A stretch of DNA of 64,000 bases from Pseudomonadota bacterium (GTDB lineage Bacteria > Pseudomonadota > Alphaproteobacteria > Sphingomonadales > Sphingomonadaceae): contig JAEXAW010000094.1 of NCBI GenBank assembly GCA_023458055.1, positions 1 through 64,000 on the forward strand, written 5' to 3'. A program made the translations under genes and the position numbers. Under the pieces are notes generated by a model that did no database searches, was not told the origin of the DNA, and was given only the letters and a program-made list of their open reading frames with translations. Below, piece after piece: positions 8,205-16,726 of this stretch (its first letter is position 1; every line of letters begins with the position of its first letter).

Positions 8205-8776
8205 TCGCGCGGCTCGACAATAAACAACTTACCGGCATCCTCGCGGCTTTGGCGGCGGTAGCGATGGTCGGCGTTGGCTATGCCTCGGTGCCGCTTTATC
8301 GCCTCTTCTGTCAGGTGACCGGCTTTGGCGGCACCACCCAGCGGGCAGACGAAGCGCAGGCCGCAACGATGAAGGCAGTTGTCGGCAAGACCATATCGAT
8401 CCGCTTTGATTCGAACGTGTCGCCGGACCTCCCGTGGCAATTCCATCCGGAAAAGCCGACCGAGACGGTCACGGTGGGCGCGCGCGACATGGCGATTTTC
8501 CTCGCGAAAAACGTCTCCGACCGCCCGATCATCGGCATGGCGACCTATAATGTCACCCCGACACAGGCGGGCAAATATTTCAGCAAAATCCAGTGCTTCT
8601 GCTTCAACGAGCAACGCCTCGAGCCGGGCGAGGAAGTCAGGATGCCGGTTCTCTTCTATGTCGATCCGAAAATATTGGACGATCCCGATACGAAGGATAT
8701 AGAAGAGATCACATTGAGCTATACCTTCTATCCGAGCGCCAACGATCCCGGCACGGCAGCTGCGGCTGCAAAATAG
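8201..8776 (+). CDS. ctaG: Cytochrome c oxidase assembly protein CtaG/Cox11
   Basis: Cox11-type copper chaperone (191 aa) that delivers copper to CuB of subunit I. It has one N-terminal membrane helix (ILAALAAVAMVGVGYASVPLY), then a periplasmic immunoglobulin-like domain with the copper-binding CFCF motif (KIQCFCFNEQRLEPGEE) and a membrane-proximal Cys in PLYRLFCQ. Length fits the family. It overlaps the preceding small gene by ATGA and is followed by ctaE after 113 bases. Confidence 0.95.
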   Translation: MIARLDNKQLTGILAALAAVAMVGVGYASVPLYRLFCQVTGFGGTTQRADEAQAATMKAVVGKTISIRFDSNVSPDLPWQFHPEKPTETVTVGARDMAIFLAKNVSDRPIIGMATYNVTPTQAGKYFSKIQCFCFNEQRLEPGEEVRMPVLFYVDPKILDDPDTKDIEEITLSYTFYPSANDPGTAAAAAK

Positions 8777-8889
8777 TGGACGAAGGCGGTAGGGCTTAGT
8801 AAGGGCAGGGCAAATCTAAAGGATTCATTCGGGCGCAGATGAGCACAGGGAGGCTCCGTCAACCGCCCAAGGATATGGGGAAGACCAAC

Positions 8890-9753
8890 ATGGCTGGTGC
8901 CAAGAACCACGATTATCATATTCTCCCGCCGAGCCCGTGGCCGCTCGCCGCCTCGATGTCGGCGCTGGTCATGGCGATTGGCGGCATAATGTGGATGCAC
9001 ACAACGCCGCCGGGTGGCTGGATTTTCTTCCTCGGCCTCGCGGGCGTGATTGCGACCGCCTGGATGTGGTGGGCGGATGTGGTGAAGGAAGCCCATGCGG
9101 GTGACCATACCCCCGTGGTTTCGCTCCACCTGCGCTACGGCATGATCCTGTTCATCGCCTCCGAAGTCATGTTCTTCGTTGGCTGGTTCTGGGCATGGTT
9201 CGATTTCTCGCTTTTCCCCTCGCCGATCGAAATCGCCGACGGCGTTGCGACCAACATGATCGGTCAGGATGCGGCCTCGGCGCTGCTCCACTGGCCGCCC
9301 AAGGGCATCACCGTGATCAATCCGTGGAGCCTGCCGCTCCTCAACACGCTGATCCTGCTCTGCTCGGGCACGACCATCACCTGGGCGCACCATGCGCTGC
9401 TCAACAATGACCGTGAAGGGCTGAAGCGCGGCCTGTGGCTGACCATCATCCTCGGCGTCATCTTCTCGTGCATCCAGGCTTATGAATATGCGCACGCGCC
9501 GTTCAACTTCACCGGCACCAACTATGGTTCGGCGTTCATGATGGCGACCGGCTTCCACGGTTTCCACGTGCTCATCGGGACGATCTTCCTGATCGTCTGC
9601 CTCGTGCGCGCCTATAAGGGCCATTTCACGCCCAAGCAGCATTTCGGTTTCGAAGCGGCGGCTTGGTACTGGCACTTTGTCGACGTGGTGTGGTTGTTCC
9701 TCTTCATCGTCGTCTATATCTGGGGCGGCTGGGGTGCGCCGACCCACGGTTAA
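8890..9753 (+). CDS. ctaE: Cytochrome c oxidase subunit III
   Basis: Seven-helix subunit III, which stabilises the oxidase core and the proton entry path. The 287-aa product opens with KNHDYHILPPSPWPLAASMS, typical of subunit III, and shows SEVMFFVGWFWAWFDFS and GTNYGSAFMMATGFHGFHV. I chose the ATG at 8890 because GGGGAAG ends 6 bases upstream; an ATG at 8875 and another at 8839 are also in frame but add residues not seen in the family. The DUF983 gene follows after 11 bases. Confidence 0.95.
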   Translation: MAGAKNHDYHILPPSPWPLAASMSALVMAIGGIMWMHTTPPGGWIFFLGLAGVIATAWMWWADVVKEAHAGDHTPVVSLHLRYGMILFIASEVMFFVGWFWAWFDFSLFPSPIEIADGVATNMIGQDAASALLHWPPKGITVINPWSLPLLNTLILLCSGTTITWAHHALLNNDREGLKRGLWLTIILGVIFSCIQAYEYAHAPFNFTGTNYGSAFMMATGFHGFHVLIGTIFLIVCLVRAYKGHFTPKQHFGFEAAAWYWHFVDVVWLFLFIVVYIWGGWGAPTHG

Positions 9754-9764
9754 GCGGGCAGTCC

Positions 9765-10190
9765 ATGACTGAACCGCAACCATCAAACCAAAATGAAGGG
9801 CCGCCTCCACTCATTGAGGCGGCCTTTCGCGGTCTATGTCCTCAATGCGGTGCCAAGACGCTGTTTGAAGGCCCGGTCCGTTTTGCCCATAGCTGCCGTG
9901 CCTGCGGGCTTGATTTCGACCAGTATAATGTCGGCGATGGTCCGGCGGCTTTTCTGACGCTGATCGTCGGCGGGCTGGTGACCGCGATGGCCTTGACGCT
10001 CGAGGTGACGGTGACGCCGCCCTTCTGGGTGCATATGCTGATCTGGGTGCCGCTGACCGCGATCCTGGTGGTCGCAACCTTACGCATCGCCAAAGGCGCA
10101 CTCCTCATCCAGGAGCATCGCAAGAAGGCCGCTGAAGGCACGCTTGAGCGCACGTCGGCACCCGCCCCTGACCGCACCGGCGAGCGGTGA
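9765..10190 (+). CDS. DUF983 family membrane protein
   Basis: The 141-aa protein has an N-terminal zinc-ribbon-like pair of CxxC motifs (GLCPQCGAKTLF and SCRACGLDF), then two membrane helices between about residues 60 and 115. DUF983 proteins of unknown biochemical role are regularly found in alphaproteobacterial cytochrome oxidase operons. Here the gene lies between ctaE and surf1 and its stop overlaps the surf1 start (TGATG). A role in oxidase biogenesis is inferred from context only. Confidence 0.88.
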   Translation: MTEPQPSNQNEGPPPLIEAAFRGLCPQCGAKTLFEGPVRFAHSCRACGLDFDQYNVGDGPAAFLTLIVGGLVTAMALTLEVTVTPPFWVHMLIWVPLTAILVVATLRIAKGALLIQEHRKKAAEGTLERTSAPAPDRTGER

Positions 10191-10801
10191 TGCCCAAACG
10201 CTGGCCGATCCTCCCGACGCTGATTGTTGCCGCCGCGATTGCGACGATGATCGGCCTCGGCATTTGGCAATTGCAGCGCGCACAATGGAAGGAGGGGCTG
10301 CTGGAGCGCTATGCCGCGGCCGCGCACCAGCCGCCGGTTGCCTTCCCGCTTGAACGCAGCAAGGCGGCTGAGGAGTATTATTTCCGCAAGACCAGCGTCC
10401 GTTGCTGGGCACCCCATAATCGCCAGACGGTTGCGGGGCGTAATGCCGCGGGTGAAAGCGGGCTTGGCCATATCGTCACCTGTCACAGTTTTAATCCGAC
10501 TGCGTCGATGGATGACCGCGAATATCGCATGACCTTCCGCGCCATCCTTGGCTGGTCGGACGAGCTTGCCGAGCCCGAATGGGCGGGCGGCGCCCTCACC
10601 GGCACGCTGATGCCCGATACGCAAAGTGAATTGCGTCTGATCGCCGACCCGCCGGTTGCGGGGCTCAAAGCCAATGAAGCGCCGAGTCTCGACGAGATCC
10701 CCAACAACCATCTGGCCTATGCGGTGCAATGGTTCTTCTTCGCGATTGTAGCGGGCGTGATCTATGGGCTCGCGCTCAAACGACGCGAGCGCGGCGAATA
10801 G
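10190..10801 (+). CDS. SURF1 family cytochrome oxidase assembly protein
   Basis: Shy1/Surf1-type protein of about 203 aa with the usual layout: an N-terminal membrane helix (LPTLIVAAAIATMIGLGIWQLQRAQWK), a periplasmic domain and a second helix near the C-terminus (LAYAVQWFFFAIVAGVIYGLALKRR). The motifs GIWQLQR and NNHLAYAVQWF are family hallmarks. Surf1 assists haem a insertion into subunit I. The ATG at 10190 overlaps the DUF983 stop; a GTG directly before it is also in frame. thrC follows after 61 bases. Confidence 0.92.
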   Translation: MPKRWPILPTLIVAAAIATMIGLGIWQLQRAQWKEGLLERYAAAAHQPPVAFPLERSKAAEEYYFRKTSVRCWAPHNRQTVAGRNAAGESGLGHIVTCHSFNPTASMDDREYRMTFRAILGWSDELAEPEWAGGALTGTLMPDTQSELRLIADPPVAGLKANEAPSLDEIPNNHLAYAVQWFFFAIVAGVIYGLALKRRERGE

Positions 10802-10862
10802 GTTACGGCAGAAACGGCAAAAGCCTTGCCGCAAGCCTCGCTCGGCGATAGGCGCTTTTGCC

Positions 10863-12275
10863 ATGGATTATATCAGCACCCGGGGGAGCGCAGCGGCGCT
10901 CGGTTTTGAAGATGTGACGCTGGCGGGTCTCGCGAGCGACGGCGGGCTTTATCTGCCGCGCACATGGCCGACGATGAGCGAGGCGGAGATCGCCGCGCTG
11001 GCGGGGCTTTCCTATGTCGAAACGGCGGTGCGGGTGATGGCACCCTTTGTCGCCGGAAGCCTTGATGAAGCGGAACTGCGTGAGCTTTGCAGCGCCGCCT
11101 ATGGCCGCTTCGATCATGCAGCGGTGACGCCGTTAAAACAACTCGACCACCAGCATTGGCTGCTCGAACTGTTCCACGGGCCGACGCTCGCGTTCAAGGA
11201 TGTCGCGCTGCAATTGCTCGGCCTGTTGTTTGAACGCTTCCTGAAAGGCCGCGACGATCACTTGACCATCGTTGGTGCGACTTCGGGCGATACGGGTTCG
11301 GCAGCGATTGATGCGGTCGCGGGGCGCGAGAAGATCGATATCTTCATGCTCCATCCCGAAGGCCGCGTCTCGGACGTGCAGCGCCGCCAGATGACCACGA
11401 TGATCGCGCCCAACGTCCATAATATCGCCATTGATGGCAGCTTCGATGACGCGCAGGCGATGGTAAAGCGCATGTTCGCCGATACCGATGTGACCAGCCG
11501 CTTTACGATCTCGGCGGTCAATTCGATCAACTGGGCGCGGTTGATGGCGCAGGTGGTCTATTATTTCTACGCCGCCGTGCGGCTCGGCGCGCCGGCGCGG
11601 GCGGTCGCCTTTGCGGTCCCGACCGGCAATTTCGGCGATGTGTTTGCGGGCTATGTTGCTGCGCAAATGGGCTTGCCGGTCGCGCAGTTGATCGTCGCGA
11701 CCAACGTCAATGACATTCTCCACCGCGCATTGTCGAGCGGCGATTATTCGGCGAGCAGCGTCACGCCGACCGCGACACCGAGCATGGACATTCAGGTGAG
11801 CTCCAATTTCGAACGGCTGTTGTTCGATGTTGGTGGCCGCGATGGCGCGGCGCTGGCGACCCAAATGCGCGGCTTTGAGGCGGACAAGGCGATGATGCTG
11901 ACCAATGCGCAGCGCGAGGGCGCAGCCAAGCTCTTCACCAGTGCGCGCGCCGATAGCGACCAGATGATGCAGGCGCTGCGCTGGGCCTATGAGGCGGCGG
12001 GTGAGTTGATTGATCCGCATGCGGCGGTGGGCTTGTCGGCAGCGCGCGCGGTTGAACTCGATCCGGCGATCCCCGTGGTCACGCTCGCCACCGCCCACCC
12101 GGCCAAATTCCGCGAGGCGGTCGAACGCGCGACCGGCGTCCGCCCCGCACTCCCCAACCGCATCGGCAGCCTGTTCGAGCGCGAGGAGCGTTATGAAAAA
12201 CTCCCCGGCACTTATGAGGCAGTGCGCGATTATGTGACCGCGCACGCAACGCCGGGGCGTGGGGTGGCGCGGTGA
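10863..12275 (+). CDS. thrC: Threonine synthase
   Basis: PLP enzyme converting O-phosphohomoserine to threonine. The 470-aa protein begins MDYISTRGSA, the usual family start, and contains the PLP-binding lysine (K112 in GPTLAFKDVALQLLG), GATSGDTGSAA for the cofactor phosphate, and AVPTGNFGDVFAGY. This is the longer Gram-negative type. It follows surf1, as in many sphingomonad-type genomes, and its last four bases overlap the next start (GTGA). Confidence 0.96.
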   Translation: MDYISTRGSAAALGFEDVTLAGLASDGGLYLPRTWPTMSEAEIAALAGLSYVETAVRVMAPFVAGSLDEAELRELCSAAYGRFDHAAVTPLKQLDHQHWLLELFHGPTLAFKDVALQLLGLLFERFLKGRDDHLTIVGATSGDTGSAAIDAVAGREKIDIFMLHPEGRVSDVQRRQMTTMIAPNVHNIAIDGSFDDAQAMVKRMFADTDVTSRFTISAVNSINWARLMAQVVYYFYAAVRLGAPARAVAFAVPTGNFGDVFAGYVAAQMGLPVAQLIVATNVNDILHRALSSGDYSASSVTPTATPSMDIQVSSNFERLLFDVGGRDGAALATQMRGFEADKAMMLTNAQREGAAKLFTSARADSDQMMQALRWAYEAAGELIDPHAAVGLSAARAVELDPAIPVVTLATAHPAKFREAVERATGVRPALPNRIGSLFEREERYEKLPGTYEAVRDYVTAHATPGRGVAR

Positions 12276-13150
12276 GCCAAATCCCCCTCATCACCATGAT
12301 TGGTGAACCTTGGGCGGACTATGGCCTCCTCGATTCCGGCCATGGGATGAAGCTTGAGCGTTACGGCCAATACCGCTTCATCCGCCCCGAACCGCAAGCG
12401 ATGTGGGCGCCCGCGCATGAAGGCTGGGACCCGGACGGTGAGTTTATGCCAGCGTCCGACGAAGATGGCGGGGGGCGCTGGACTTATGATCGCCCCGTGC
12501 CCAAGGAAGGCTGGCCGCTTTCGTGGAACGAGGTGACCTTTCAGGCGAGTTGCACGCCTTTTCGTCACCTGGGCTTCTTCCCCGACATGGCCCCGGTGTG
12601 GAGCTGGATGCGCGAACAGGTGGCGGGGATGGAAAAGCCGTCCGTCATGAACCTGTTCGGCTACACCGGTGTCGGCACGCTCGCGATGAGTGCAGGCGGC
12701 GCGGAGATGGTCCATGTCGATGCGTCGAAAAAATCGGTCGCGGCGGCGCGCGATAACGCCGCGCTCTCGGGCATGGCCGAAAATCCGGTCCGCTGGATTG
12801 TCGATGATGCCTCTAAATTTGTCGCGCGCGAAGTCAGGCGCGGACGGCGCTATGACGGCATATTGCTCGACCCGCCCAAATATGGCCGCGGCCCCGATGG
12901 CGAGGTGTGGAAGCTCGAAGAGGACCTCCCCCACCTCATCGCCGATTGCCGCCAGTTGCTCGATGCCGACAGCCGCTTCCTGTTCCTCACCGTCTATGCG
13001 GTGCGCATGTCCGCGCTCGCGATTGGCGAATTGCTGCGCCAGCATTTCGCCGACCTTGGCGGAACGATTGAATGTGGCGAACTCACTGTGCGCGAGGAAG
13101 CACGCGGGCTGCTCCTGCCCACCGCGATTTTCGCACGCTGGTCGAAATAA
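12272..13150 (+). CDS. Class I SAM-dependent methyltransferase (RlmI-like)
   Basis: The 292-aa product has a Rossmann methyltransferase core: motif I at VMNLFGYTGVGTLAMSAGG, acidic motif II in EMVHVDASKKSV, and DPPKYGRGPDGE (the D-P-P-K catalytic motif of the RlmI/RlmK m5C group). It lacks an obvious N-terminal PUA domain, so the substrate (probably RNA) cannot be fixed from sequence. The GTG start at 12272 overlaps the thrC stop by 4 bases, suggesting coupled translation. A GNAT gene follows after 11 bases. Confidence 0.85.
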   Translation: MSQIPLITMIGEPWADYGLLDSGHGMKLERYGQYRFIRPEPQAMWAPAHEGWDPDGEFMPASDEDGGGRWTYDRPVPKEGWPLSWNEVTFQASCTPFRHLGFFPDMAPVWSWMREQVAGMEKPSVMNLFGYTGVGTLAMSAGGAEMVHVDASKKSVAAARDNAALSGMAENPVRWIVDDASKFVAREVRRGRRYDGILLDPPKYGRGPDGEVWKLEEDLPHLIADCRQLLDADSRFLFLTVYAVRMSALAIGELLRQHFADLGGTIECGELTVREEARGLLLPTAIFARWSK

Positions 13151-13161
13151 GGAGCGCACCG

Positions 13162-13857
13162 ATGTCCCAGCATAGTCTCGACCGCCCGGTATGGAATAGC
13201 CTCCGTAGCGGTTGGGCGCATCTTGCCCAAGCGGAAGGGCAGGCGGTGCGGCTCGATCCCGATTATGGGCCGTTCGCGGCGGTCGCGGATACGCAGGCGG
13301 CGTCGCTGGGGGCCTTGCGCAACCTCATCCCGACGAACGGCGAACTATGGTTGGTCGAGCGTGAGCCAGCGCTGGCGCTGCTGCCCGGATTCACGCCCCT
13401 CCGACAGGCCGAACTCGTGCAAATGCTTGCCAGCGACATCAAGGGCGAGGCCAAGCCCGTCGAAATCGTCGCGCTCAGCGAAGCCGACGCTGCGGAAATG
13501 ATCGCACTGGCCCACCTCACCAAGCCGGGCCCCTTTGCGGTCCACACCAACCGGCTGGCGGAATTTGTCGGCGTGAAGGCGGACGGTAAACTCATCGCCA
13601 TGTGCGGCGAGCGCATGAAGCTGCCCGGCTATTCGGAACTGAGCGGCCTTTGCACCCACCCCGATTTTCAGGGGCAAGGGCTGGGTGGTGCGCTGATGCG
13701 CCATGTTGCCCGTCGCATCCTCGCGCGCGGCGAACAGGTGTTCCTCCATGCCTATACAAGCCACAGCAGCACGGTCGCCTTTTATCAAAGCCTTGGCTTT
13801 GATGTCCGCGCGGTGATGACGCTGGCGGTGTTTGACGGGGTCGCCGGCGCGGGTTGA
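13162..13857 (+). CDS. GNAT family N-acetyltransferase
   Basis: The 231-aa protein has a C-terminal GNAT fold: ELSGLCTHPDFQGQGLGGALM carries the acetyl-CoA pyrophosphate loop (Q/R-x-x-G-x-G/A type, QGQGLG), and AYTSHSSTVAFYQSLGFDV is the usual C-terminal beta/alpha segment. The N-terminal ~100 residues resemble a degenerate second half, as in tandem-GNAT proteins. AAGGAG sits 8 bases before the ATG. It is the last gene of the co-directional run from ctaC. The acceptor substrate is unknown. Confidence 0.85.
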   Translation: MSQHSLDRPVWNSLRSGWAHLAQAEGQAVRLDPDYGPFAAVADTQAASLGALRNLIPTNGELWLVEREPALALLPGFTPLRQAELVQMLASDIKGEAKPVEIVALSEADAAEMIALAHLTKPGPFAVHTNRLAEFVGVKADGKLIAMCGERMKLPGYSELSGLCTHPDFQGQGLGGALMRHVARRILARGEQVFLHAYTSHSSTVAFYQSLGFDVRAVMTLAVFDGVAGAG

Positions 13858-13980
13858 TAACAATTTCTTCCTCTCTCGTGTCGCGCCTTTCGACTGGCTC
13901 CGGATCGGCCAGCAATTTCCCCTTTCCTACAGACAGCGCCGATGCTCTGATCGTCCGATTCGGCTTTAGATAAGGAGAAT

Positions 13981-14094
13981 ATGGTGCCGCACTACCCAGA
14001 CAGGAGCGCAGATGATGATGTGCGCGGGGTGCATCGCGCTCGCGCTTGTGGCGCGCGGTTCATCCTGCCCCGTAAGACCCAAAGGTTACACTGA
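13981..14094 (+). CDS. Possible small ORF, 37 aa
   Basis: In the 279-base gap between the GNAT gene and ccmB, an ATG preceded by a near-perfect AAGGAG opens a 37-codon frame with product MVPHYPDRSADDDVRGV... (basic, no membrane segment). A second short frame overlaps it in another register (14012-14140). I recognise neither, and the strong ribosome-binding site is the only direct evidence for translation. Confidence 0.35.
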   Translation: MVPHYPDRSADDDVRGVHRARACGARFILPRKTQRLH

Positions 14095-14140
14095 TGCACG
14101 AACAAAAAACACTACACCCCGTGTCTTTTGTAACCTTTAA
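14012..14140 (+). CDS. Possible small ORF, 42 aa, hydrophobic N-terminus
   Basis: AGGAG lies 5 bases before the first of three consecutive ATG codons. The product (MMMCAGCIALALVARGSSC...) starts like a short signal or membrane peptide and carries several cysteines. It overlaps the 13981 frame in a different register, so at most one of the two is likely to be the main product. Its 3' end runs into the inverted repeat 14081-14138 and the end of the convergent ccmB. Confidence 0.3.
   Translation: MMMCAGCIALALVARGSSCPVRPKGYTDARTKNTTPRVFCNL
14081..14138. repeat. Inverted repeat AAAGGTTACA / TGTAACCTTT
   Basis: Exact 10-base inverted copies at 14081-14090 and 14129-14138 are separated by 38 A-rich bases. 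They lie next to the end of ccmB (reverse strand) and may form the transcription end structure for one or both converging units. Confidence 0.5.
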
Positions 14141-14784
14141 ACCCGCCCCGCCCTTAACGCTGCCCCCGCCGCAAACGGACAGATCGCGGTTAGAAACAGC
14201 GAGGCCGCCGCGAGGAATTTGATCGCCGCCCCGCTTTCGCTCCCTAACATGCCCGCGCCGAAGATCAGGATTGGCACCGCGAGGGGCAGGAGCAGCAATC
14301 CGCCGACCGCGCCAGCACCGCGCAAGCCGGTGGTGAGCGCAGCGACGAGTACCGCTAGCGCGGCCAGGGCGGGGGAGCCGATGGCAAGACCGATGAGGAG
14401 GCTGCGCAACGTCTCGCCCGACAGGTTAAGCAGTGCCGCCGCCGGAAACGCGGCGATGAGCAGCGGCAGCGCAAAGCTGATCCAGTGCGCGGCGAGTTTC
14501 GCCAGCACCACCGCTTCATCGCTCACCCCGCGCACCGCGAGTTGGTCGAGCACGCCCGCTTCCTTGTCGGCAAGGAACAGCCGGTCGATGGGGAGGAGCG
14601 CCGACAGCAGCGCTGCGACCCACAGCATCCCGCCACCGGTGCGCGCGAGCGTCTTGGGGTCGGGGCCGACCGCGAAGGGATAGAGCGTCGCAACGAGAAG
14701 GAAAAAAATGACGGGGAGCCACAAGCTGCCGCTCTTCGCGCTACGCACCAGATCGCGGCGGACGAGCGTGGTAAGGACGCTCAT
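14137..14784 (-). CDS. ccmB: Haem exporter membrane protein CcmB
   Basis: Membrane subunit of the CcmAB ABC complex used in cytochrome c maturation system I, where it helps release holo-CcmE. The 215-aa product begins LTTLVRRDLVRSAKSGSLWLPVIFFLL and has six hydrophobic segments; PFAVGPDP and FLADKEAGVLDQL are typical of CcmB. It overlaps ccmA by 4 bases (ATGA). The other ccm genes (C-H) are not next to it, so ccmAB is a separate unit here. Confidence 0.93.
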   Translation of the reverse strand: MSVLTTLVRRDLVRSAKSGSLWLPVIFFLLVATLYPFAVGPDPKTLARTGGGMLWVAALLSALLPIDRLFLADKEAGVLDQLAVRGVSDEAVVLAKLAAHWISFALPLLIAAFPAAALLNLSGETLRSLLIGLAIGSPALAALAVLVAALTTGLRGAGAVGGLLLLPLAVPILIFGAGMLGSESGAAIKFLAAASLFLTAICPFAAGAALRAGRV

Positions 14785-15398
14785 GCCGCTTCCTCCGGCG
14801 CGACCGGCTGGAGCGCGATATCGCGGGCATCCGCCAACGCGAGCGGCAAGTGCGAGGCGGCAAGGATGGCGCCGCCGCCTGCGCGGTGCGCCGCCATCGC
14901 CGCTTCGAGCCGCGTCAGGCTTTCGCTATCAAGGCCGTTGGCGGGTTCATCGAGCAACCACAGCGGCGCGCCGCTCGCGATGGTGCGCGCCAGCACCGCG
15001 CGCTTGCGCTGGCCGGTTGACAGCATCCGCACCGGGATGGCTGCAAGCGGCTGCAACGCCATCGCCTCCAGCGCCGCATCGACCGCGCCGCGCGCCGGAT
15101 GGCCGTCAAGCCGCGCCCAGAAATGCAGCGCATCTCCAAGGCTTGCTTCGGGATCGAGCGCCAATTGTTCATCGGCCAGCGCGGTGCGGGCCGAGCGCTC
15201 GACCTTGCCCGAGAAGGGTTGTAGCAATCCGGCGCACAGGCGCAGCAGGCTCGATTTGCCGACGCCGTTGCGGCCCGTCAGCACCACCGCATCGCCTGCC
15301 TTCACTTGCAGCGAAAACTGGCGCAGCAACATCCGCCCGCCGCGCACCAGCGCGACCTCATCGAGGTTCAGATATGCCCGTGATTGACCCGGCTCCAT
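14781..15398 (-). CDS. ccmA: Haem ABC exporter ATP-binding protein CcmA
   Basis: ABC ATPase of 205 aa that powers CcmE release in cytochrome c maturation. Walker A is TGRNGVGKSS (residues 41-50), the ABC signature is LSTGQRKRAVLAR, and Walker B is LWLLDEPANGLD. Length is typical for CcmA (about 200-215 aa). Its ATG overlaps no other gene; the divergent pterin dehydratase starts 51 bases away, so both promoters share that short gap. Confidence 0.95.
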   Translation of the reverse strand: MEPGQSRAYLNLDEVALVRGGRMLLRQFSLQVKAGDAVVLTGRNGVGKSSLLRLCAGLLQPFSGKVERSARTALADEQLALDPEASLGDALHFWARLDGHPARGAVDAALEAMALQPLAAIPVRMLSTGQRKRAVLARTIASGAPLWLLDEPANGLDSESLTRLEAAMAAHRAGGGAILAASHLPLALADARDIALQPVAPEEAA

Positions 15399-15449
15399 GC
15401 CTGTCCCATAGGGCGTGGCAGACGCAAACGCCAGTGAAGGACGAAGTCG

Positions 15450-15737
15450 ATGGTCAAGAAATTATCCGAAGCCGACCGCACCAAATTTCTCGAGACCCAT
15501 GAGGATTGGGAATATGATGCGGAGCGCGATGCGATCATTCTAGGCCTTGAATTCGACGATTTCGTCCAGGCCTTTTCATTCATGACCGCAGTTGCAATGG
15601 AAGCAGAAAAAGCCAACCATCATCCCGAATGGTCGAACGTCTATAACAAGGTCGAAATTTTGCTCACTACTCACGATGCGGACGGACTTTCGGAACGCGA
15701 CCTTGCGCTGGCGGAGGCCATCGAACGCCTGCTTTAG
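15450..15737 (+). CDS. 4a-hydroxytetrahydrobiopterin dehydratase (pterin carbinolamine dehydratase)
   Basis: The 95-aa product has the PCD/DCoH signature EKANHHPEWSNVYNKVEI followed by LTTHDADGLSERDLALAEAI; the His-His pair takes part in catalysis. PCD dehydrates 4a-hydroxytetrahydropterin during aromatic amino acid hydroxylation and can act in other pterin reactions. No phenylalanine hydroxylase gene is nearby. The stop codon lies inside the first copy of a 37-bp tandem repeat. Confidence 0.93.
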   Translation: MVKKLSEADRTKFLETHEDWEYDAERDAIILGLEFDDFVQAFSFMTAVAMEAEKANHHPEWSNVYNKVEILLTTHDADGLSERDLALAEAIERLL

Positions 15738-15810
15738 CAGGTTGTTCGCACAAACCACCGCACGCCTGCTTTAGCAGGTTGTTCGCACAAACCACCGAAC
15801 GCCTGCTTTA
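15722..15810. repeat. 37-bp tandem repeat, 2.4 copies, over the end of the pterin dehydratase gene
   Basis: Copies start at 15722, 15759 and 15796 (partial). The unit begins CGAACGCCTGCTTTAG and continues CAGGTTGTTCGCACAAACCAC; copies 1 and 2 differ at a single base (CGAAC versus CGCAC). The first unit contains the last codons and stop of the dehydratase gene. The small hairpin CCTGCTTTAGCAGG occurs in both full copies. Confidence 0.85.
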
Positions 15811-15815
15811 AGACC

Positions 15816-16619
15816 CTAATCGCGGCTGTTATTGTCCATGCTGCGCCGCATATTGCGGATCTTGTTCGGCATCCATTTGGCGGCAAAAGCGAGCTTTTTC
15901 GCGGTCTTGCCGACGACATGATGGACCTTGTTGCTGTGGATCGCATTCCATACGGTTTGGGCGACGGTCTCGACCGGTGTGAATTCCAGCCCCGCCGCCT
16001 GAACCCGCTGGCGCGAGGTTTCGTTCGACCCCGGGACGGTTTCATTGAGGAGCGGCGTGTCGATAAAGCTCGGCATGATTGAGCGCACCTTGATGCCATA
16101 ATCGGCAAATTCGATGTCGAGCGCTTCGGTGAGCCCGCGCACCGCGAACTTGGTCGCCGAATAAACGCTAAGCCCCGCCGCACCGTATATCCCGGCGGCC
16201 GAACAGGTGTTGACGATGGCGCTTCCCGGTGTGGCCTTGAGGAGCGGCAGCGCTTCGTAAATGCCGTTCATCACACCGCCAAAATTGATCGCGATCATGC
16301 GGTCGGCACGCTCGGGGGTGAGGTCGGGGAAATGCCCGCCATAACCGACCCCGGCATTGTTGAAGAGCACATCAAGCCTGCCGCCCGTCCGCTCCGCAAA
16401 GGCGTCGAGCGCGGCGCGCCATTGCGCACGGTCGGTCACGTCCATCCCATGCGTCGAGCTTTGCCCGTCGGGGAGCAGCGCGGCGGTTTCTGCAAGTCCG
16501 GCGCCGTTAATGTCGGCGAGCCCCACGAACCAGCCCGCGCGCGCAAAATGGATTGCGACGGCGCGCCCGATTCCCGATCCGCCGCCTGTAATGAAAATCG
16601 CCTTGCGCGTTTCGCTCAT
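15816..16619 (-). CDS. SDR family NAD(P)-dependent oxidoreductase
   Basis: Classical short-chain dehydrogenase of 267 aa: cofactor loop FITGGGSGIGRAVA (TGxxxGxG), DVTD motif, NNAGVGYGG, catalytic Ser in VNTCSAAG, and YSATKFAVRG with the Tyr-x-x-x-Lys pair. The ADI sequence after beta-2 suggests NAD rather than NADP. The C-terminus is extended and basic (KKLAFAAKWMPNKIRNM), which may associate with membranes. The start at 16619 is chosen for GGGGATAAA upstream. The substrate is unknown. Confidence 0.88.
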   Translation of the reverse strand: MSETRKAIFITGGGSGIGRAVAIHFARAGWFVGLADINGAGLAETAALLPDGQSSTHGMDVTDRAQWRAALDAFAERTGGRLDVLFNNAGVGYGGHFPDLTPERADRMIAINFGGVMNGIYEALPLLKATPGSAIVNTCSAAGIYGAAGLSVYSATKFAVRGLTEALDIEFADYGIKVRSIMPSFIDTPLLNETVPGSNETSRQRVQAAGLEFTPVETVAQTVWNAIHSNKVHHVVGKTAKKLAFAAKWMPNKIRNMRRSMDNNSRD

Positions 16620-16726
16620 CGCTTTATCCCCGTGGCTCTGGTTTGCGGTCAGACGCACGAAAATTGCCTGATCGTCAAGGAAATTGCGGAATGAAGGGCA
16701 TCAACCCCGGAAGGACAAGCGAGATA

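Noticed and set aside
8728..9810. 360-codon reverse-strand frame opposite ctaE
   Set aside because: Antisense of ctaE with no ribosome-binding site and no recognisable domain.
15722..15810. Tandem repeat considered as a CRISPR array
   Set aside because: The units are adjacent without spacers, there are only 2.4 copies, and no cas genes are in the window.
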